NCBI GenBank assembly: GCA_002440965.1
Contig: DJWJ01000003.1
Coordinates: forward strand, 1 to 24,407
Origin: Candidatus Omnitrophica bacterium UBA6233
GTDB lineage: Bacteria > Omnitrophota > Gorgyraeia > Gygaellales > Profunditerraquicolaceae
DNA: 24,407 nt
Reading direction: 5' to 3'
Positions 22,601 to 24,407 of the stretch are shown in pieces. The number at the start of each line of letters is the position of its first letter. Position 1 is the first letter of the stretch. The notes under the pieces are model-generated. The model was given only the letters and a program-made list of their open reading frames with translations, ran no database searches and was not told the origin of the DNA. A program made the translations under genes and the position numbers.

Positions 22601-24207
22601 TTGCTGAAAGAGAAGTTTTGCTCTGGGGGTTGTTGAATCCCAATAGGCCAGAATACACTCAGATTATAGCAATATTAAACAGTTTAGATAATTCGGAGTT
22701 ATATCAATTAAAAGATATGGCAAATCGCTGGGGGCGCCCGGAAGATAATGCAGCGGGTAAATTGCAAGATGCGATAAATCGGGTATCAGAAAGAACTAAA
22801 TTCGGTATATCCGACACTAAGGTAATACCTTCAACAACTATTCTTATTTCTCCTAAGGGGAAGAAAATGATCCTAACGGTAAGAAAAATCGACTCTTCTG
22901 TTAAAGCTATAATTCCGCAGTATCATCAAATGATGAATCTAATGACATTGGTCTTAGCTCCCGAAGTTGTTTTAGGAGAGGAGGAAGAGAAAGAGATTAC
23001 CTCATTAGCAAAGGAATATAATGTTCCACTTACAATTGTCCAATTGGAGATGGCAGAAAAAAGAGGGGAGTTGGATTGCGTGCAGTTCGCTTTTCTTATT
23101 GATGCTATTGAACGGGATAAGGGGGTTCTGGGGGAGCTTGAGTTTTTCCCCTTTCCTCTCCGGGACGATGTCGGTATCAAGGGGCGTATTATCTATAGCG
23201 ACCTTTTAAATGTAAATGAAATCAATGAACTTCAGCAAGACGCTTTAGCTGCCAAAGCGATGCTTGCGCACTCAGTCCTTAAGGTATTAAATCCTTTAAG
23301 TATAGGCGTCTTAGCCGTTTATTATCCACAAATTATAGAATTTCTTATTGAGATTATTCAAGAATACGGCAGAATAGGAAATCCTAATGTTTTAGAATCC
23401 TTAAGAAATTTAAAAGAAATTGTCTTAAAGGGCAAGGCTGAAAGTTTTCCTTCCGAGAAAGATTTAATAGGCGTATTTGAAAAAAATTTAGAGAGATTAA
23501 ATAACGAGTTGGATAGCAGCATAAGATTGATAGAACAAAGGTCCAAACTGTCGCAATCCGAAGGCGGCATGGTTACGTCCGATATCCTTGAGGAATGGAT
23601 AAAAGAAGGAGATATTCCAAAACTAGTTGCGCATATAACAAGAGGCCTCCAAGGGCAGAATGATAATACCAGAAATGAACAAATTAAATCCATAATTGAT
23701 AATTTAGAGGAGAGTAAACGGGGTGAATTTATACAGGCGCTCAAAGAGAAAGGTATTGTTATTCCGGCTCTTAAGTTAGAAGAAGCGCAAGCTGAAGGTC
23801 CCGGCGGTATTGATTTCCGCGCCTTGCCTATTGTTAACCAACCGGTAAATACGGCTATATTAAAATTGAGTGCTGCTGATTTGGCCAGATTGAACAATAT
23901 CAATATTGATTCGGAATGGTCCCAGATTCAAAATATGGTTAACGCAGGCATTATTCCTTCCAGCCAGCGTATCAAAGAATATATGTTAGCCTGTTGTTTA
24001 AGGAAAAATTCAGGCAGCCAGATAAGCAGGGTTTTGGGTTGTATTGCCGACATTCTGCGGATAGAAGAGGATCGCGTTCTAGATACGGATGTGGAGTTAA
24101 AGAGTATTTTAACCCTGGTTGAATCCGGCAGGCCGGAAAGCGAATTGCAGCTGGGTTTAAGCAAAATAGAAATTTTACCCCAAGAGCCGCGGTTTATAGC
24201 GCCGTAA
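16696..24207 (+). CDS. Giant multidomain exported protein: nucleotidyltransferase, TPR-like, PPP phosphatase, FHA
   Basis: 2503 residues in one open frame. Residues 1-25 are a signal peptide (LLLCFSLLFEQSGFAQ, cleavage after FAQ). Residues 26-350 are a helical region I cannot name. Residues 425-690 resemble the archaeal CCA/OAS nucleotidyltransferases: GSTSRGT (449-455), DIDFMV (D466, D468), E533 where the third Asp is expected, then LGVYKIYEGG and a helical tail. Residues 715-890 are unassigned. Residues 945-1040 look TPR-like (AYELDPFSAKSNLARALYRG). Residues 1095-1310 are charged helices, probably coiled coil. HEQQE (1459-1463) and EAH (1475-1477) could bind metal. Residues 1545-1790 are a PPP-type metallophosphatase: GDLH (1552), GDAVH (1585), GNHD (1623), VHGG (H1679), GHSP (1741). 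Residues 1865-1940 are an FHA domain: GIGR (1886), SRDH (1902), NSKNGT (1921). The C-terminus holds GGIDFRALP (2370-2378) and about 125 further residues. Cellular role unknown. Confidence 0.85.
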   Translation: MLRKSKILSLLLCFSLLFEQSGFAQVAGALDISGHICAFRNSLIQDKFRPLHLRYLSYDNLNNNFKLLLDKGDAKGLKEANLEQSTRVLLSYFFVGISLPNDSFWVNLRPDQEGNMIDPDLARTDVGKILLEADLQLKKDTAKFTSPETPEGKEYWNKLYQKAGEIFGSENITIPTLTRPWIIPGEIIIREAKDNAYIYKATLKVCLEQDYLKDSSAYSFQDERLKELNEYSAQIIRERILPKLTKEVNTARRYAELRQVYYSLILAQWFKQRFLGKGGLYSWLIDKKNLDGLTSKSDWSKTAYFKEYQKSFKDGEYNVQESVYTFSGKTTRSYFSGGISLVGMKQVISAGVISGNPNELPTSLNVIGMEIKGGGVGNLAEIEVGKNQVAGVPQETGNESDSILLVTRGGITSNISVSEMEIAITDALRKQSNQLFNQGSERARVVDIGSTSRGTDIFEIGDKKFDIDFMVLFKNQGDLDYFRNNYMVNFADVKNIFEKKGLAIKHVGMNKNRIGDWKVNYFISNKDQEFKLEVNLSIEKKLYANWFNEQIKEIENLGADVELLKYDIKRMKKLVRQLGVYKIYEGGMGAVGLEQLVIQSGGSSEAGRQIKGVGSFHNALDWICRVGLDGKQNPVSLQKAKENFNVFDPETGEDFVDRLNEQTWKSLVALAKEYQKRRLSNSAERDMESGLGRGQYHAWSPGEVNNDNIDEYVERVRKFGSGQLAVHISNSELIKEILKKGYLLPRIYAESYGELGKLAKDLRYPTRYLHFAVDYAGNWKDNKVAFVASVEALLENKAYTNSPTESKRDWEVTGFSDSAYDISNRFYINELGVILAPSAWKDDAEFQQFISSLSYNPRIYYYEGETVQDGLEQFQKKYQIKPGRLPKISGYIENFSADTSSRLYMNIAPWAQSGNSSFVDLPQTAEEYAEVALRLYLLPHVSVPQEANQFAQKAYELDPFSAKSNLARALYRGRDGSIGEAIAYFEKAIELGLPRQYELLALSGKGGWVGLIHFYSLIRDFRKAVEARERLLEIADFPSGDARERYRLYTREMEESKEKLEAYLKEVNGVSSVADLAVIAQSFHLVNYDMDICAKEKSFHKFIDLAAQELNQLRKDSLSKVEQAKEKALQSTDKISDYYAADYYDDARSIVNLSKKKLESIEKSIYSVYEMFANMSKEGRFDKKNLAEYSSIEKLQGDVIRDIERFIKKGENDIGIEINKSEFRKESEDLNKAIKSGPKDANPGEVNEYFDKIDNLLKYAIKERIRRFEDSGGDSAQFKNQLAPLIREASATIDKALEAIKNKKITARVIDFWQGKKIFIPQNYKEQWSNLFSFSTAGNLGAQVSHIRNLDHLLRIINILRKSKNVSDISESASDREIIEFCINELKAQGLTEESADESGNRIIKIKKEAESNRLAQAIREWAIDKDGGVRAINFQGTDGIWAIVGFASELEDKDTLEHEQQEIVYRKQGYSWVEAHNLAGGQIIDKESARQYNTGRQDKIGAAAGRGALPKERALKQINEFNSAVRAGKYQQGAVVDLRGILADKEVILVGDLHARLDNLKKALNQNGNLKKIQKGEAVLVILGDAVHSETNLREMDSSIEIMQFIMDLKIDNPDNVYYLLGNHDYLSGNFSKGLVVQGLVYRNKMEELYGKEFVALYEDFIKASPLMVIGKGFVGVHGGPIKGVSLGQIQKVDVADEGDSIVKQAQWKRYKDAEFGYDDKDVQEFMKNMGQADGLLIVGHSPHLISSGRFFARLFDKHYVIFAGYKNAGYAVMQEGKINFVEITQASPILELEATNRQREEVAISSKLTKYLEINYSESGPIHIILAPNTGAEVKLAVFRYKDLPARFKEMGLNPDIEYFIVDEGPGKLSGGGFKEIRDGETVGIGRYNPGRFMLNPLISRDHISIKRMGDTFIVEDLNSKNGTEIRYTPFKQEVVPWGMGGTGFLPHIFNSIVSRLNNGQPLVLTLAEREVLLWGLLNPNRPEYTQIIAILNSLDNSELYQLKDMANRWGRPEDNAAGKLQDAINRVSERTKFGISDTKVIPSTTILISPKGKKMILTVRKIDSSVKAIIPQYHQMMNLMTLVLAPEVVLGEEEEKEITSLAKEYNVPLTIVQLEMAEKRGELDCVQFAFLIDAIERDKGVLGELEFFPFPLRDDVGIKGRIIYSDLLNVNEINELQQDALAAKAMLAHSVLKVLNPLSIGVLAVYYPQIIEFLIEIIQEYGRIGNPNVLESLRNLKEIVLKGKAESFPSEKDLIGVFEKNLERLNNELDSSIRLIEQRSKLSQSEGGMVTSDILEEWIKEGDIPKLVAHITRGLQGQNDNTRNEQIKSIIDNLEESKRGEFIQALKEKGIVIPALKLEEAQAEGPGGIDFRALPIVNQPVNTAILKLSAADLARLNNINIDSEWSQIQNMVNAGIIPSSQRIKEYMLACCLRKNSGSQISRVLGCIADILRIEEDRVLDTDVELKSILTLVESGRPESELQLGLSKIEILPQEPRFIAP

Positions 24208-24219
24208 AATCAACAGTTC

Positions 24220-24407
24220 CTAAATCACAATTAAGGGATTAGTCAATAGATCCTTACCCCCTTGATCCACAAAAGCAAGGTAGTTTTTAAGCAATACATC
24301 AAGGTCAATAGCAGCTGTCATAAGTAATCGTTTATCTAGGTCAGGCTTTTTCTCTTGGGCTAACTGCCAAGGAGTCTTATGTTCTTTGTAAGTATTGGGC
24401 CGTTCAA
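24220..24407 (-). CDS. Transposase/integrase C-terminus (partial, runs off the window)
   Basis: The minus strand is open from the right edge to a TAG at 24222-24220, giving 61 whole codons. ERPNTYKEHKTPWQLAQE matches the RPNxYxxxKTPW end of DDE (rve-type) integrase/transposase domains. AAIDLDVLLKNYLAFVDQGG follows. Only the C-terminus is present, so completeness cannot be judged. It ends 13 bases from the giant ORF, tail to tail, with no terminator between. A mobile element therefore borders the giant gene. Confidence 0.65.
   Translation of the reverse strand, partial: ERPNTYKEHKTPWQLAQEKKPDLDKRLLMTAAIDLDVLLKNYLAFVDQGGKDLLTNPLIVI

Noticed and set aside
22167..22658. 163-codon open frame antisense to the FHA region of the giant gene
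   Set aside because: No Shine-Dalgarno, low-complexity Ser/Pro/Leu-rich product and no recognisable domain; it mirrors the codon pattern of the sense gene.
16696..24207. Giant ORF as an assembly join of several genes
   Set aside because: No internal Shine-Dalgarno/ATG plus promoter pair was noticed at domain borders, and the frame stays open for 7.5 kb with coherent linkers; long reads would still be the proof.

Overview
The window looks like a chromosomal segment of an uncultivated Gram-negative-type bacterium. My best guess is a member of the candidate phylum Omnitrophota (OP3). The evidence is mixed. Seen: a lipoprotein with a lipobox, a WaaE-like glycosyltransferase, many starts without a Shine-Dalgarno, scattered AT-rich palindromic repeats, and a single 2503-residue open reading frame with a signal peptide. 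Known: very large multidomain ORFs are a hallmark of Omnitrophota. The phylum call is inference and needs a marker-gene tree.

Layout. (1) 1-1010: a cation diffusion facilitator; the first 45 bases may be the tail of a transposase. (2) 1073-6297: a TetR-family repressor gene, then an apparent operon of a PAS protein with a degenerate histidine-kinase helix, a B12-binding-type radical SAM enzyme, a patatin-like lipoprotein, a 56-residue DUF2934 protein and a family 2 glycosyltransferase. The repressor gene and the operon have near-identical promoter/operator modules (TTGAC-N17-TATATT-N7-TGAACA-N2-TGTTCA), so one small regulon of membrane or envelope lipid functions is likely. (3) 6321-7968: a CPA1/NhaP2-type antiporter behind a strong promoter and a structured leader holding a 22-codon ORF whose stop overlaps the antiporter start as ATGA; a terminator follows. 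(4) 8033-10471: recG, bracketed by two copies of a 125-bp palindromic AT-rich repeat. (5) 10505-14256: a tight five-gene type II fatty-acid/polyketide operon (degenerate ketosynthase, ketoreductase, acyl carrier protein, dehydratase, intact ketosynthase). The first ketosynthase has lost its Cys and both His and looks like a chain-length-factor partner of the last. No enoyl reductase is present. (6) 14237-15397, minus: a GNAT/FemAB-like acyltransferase convergent with the operon. (7) 15501-16558, minus: a HEPN protein and an HTH-MNT nucleotidyltransferase forming an MNT-HEPN toxin-antitoxin-like pair, with two near-identical 14-bp palindromes exactly 20 bp apart at the promoter. (8) 16605-24207: the giant ORF, carrying a signal peptide, an archaeal-CCA/OAS-like nucleotidyltransferase, a TPR-like stretch, predicted coiled coil, a PPP-type metallophosphatase and an FHA domain. 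(9) 24220-24407, minus: the 3' end of a transposase/integrase gene that runs off the window.

The three parts most likely to hold something undescribed are the KS/degenerate-KS operon, the TetR-controlled lipid-type operon, and the secreted-looking giant protein that joins a nucleotidyltransferase, a protein-phosphatase-type domain and a phosphothreonine-binding (FHA) domain.
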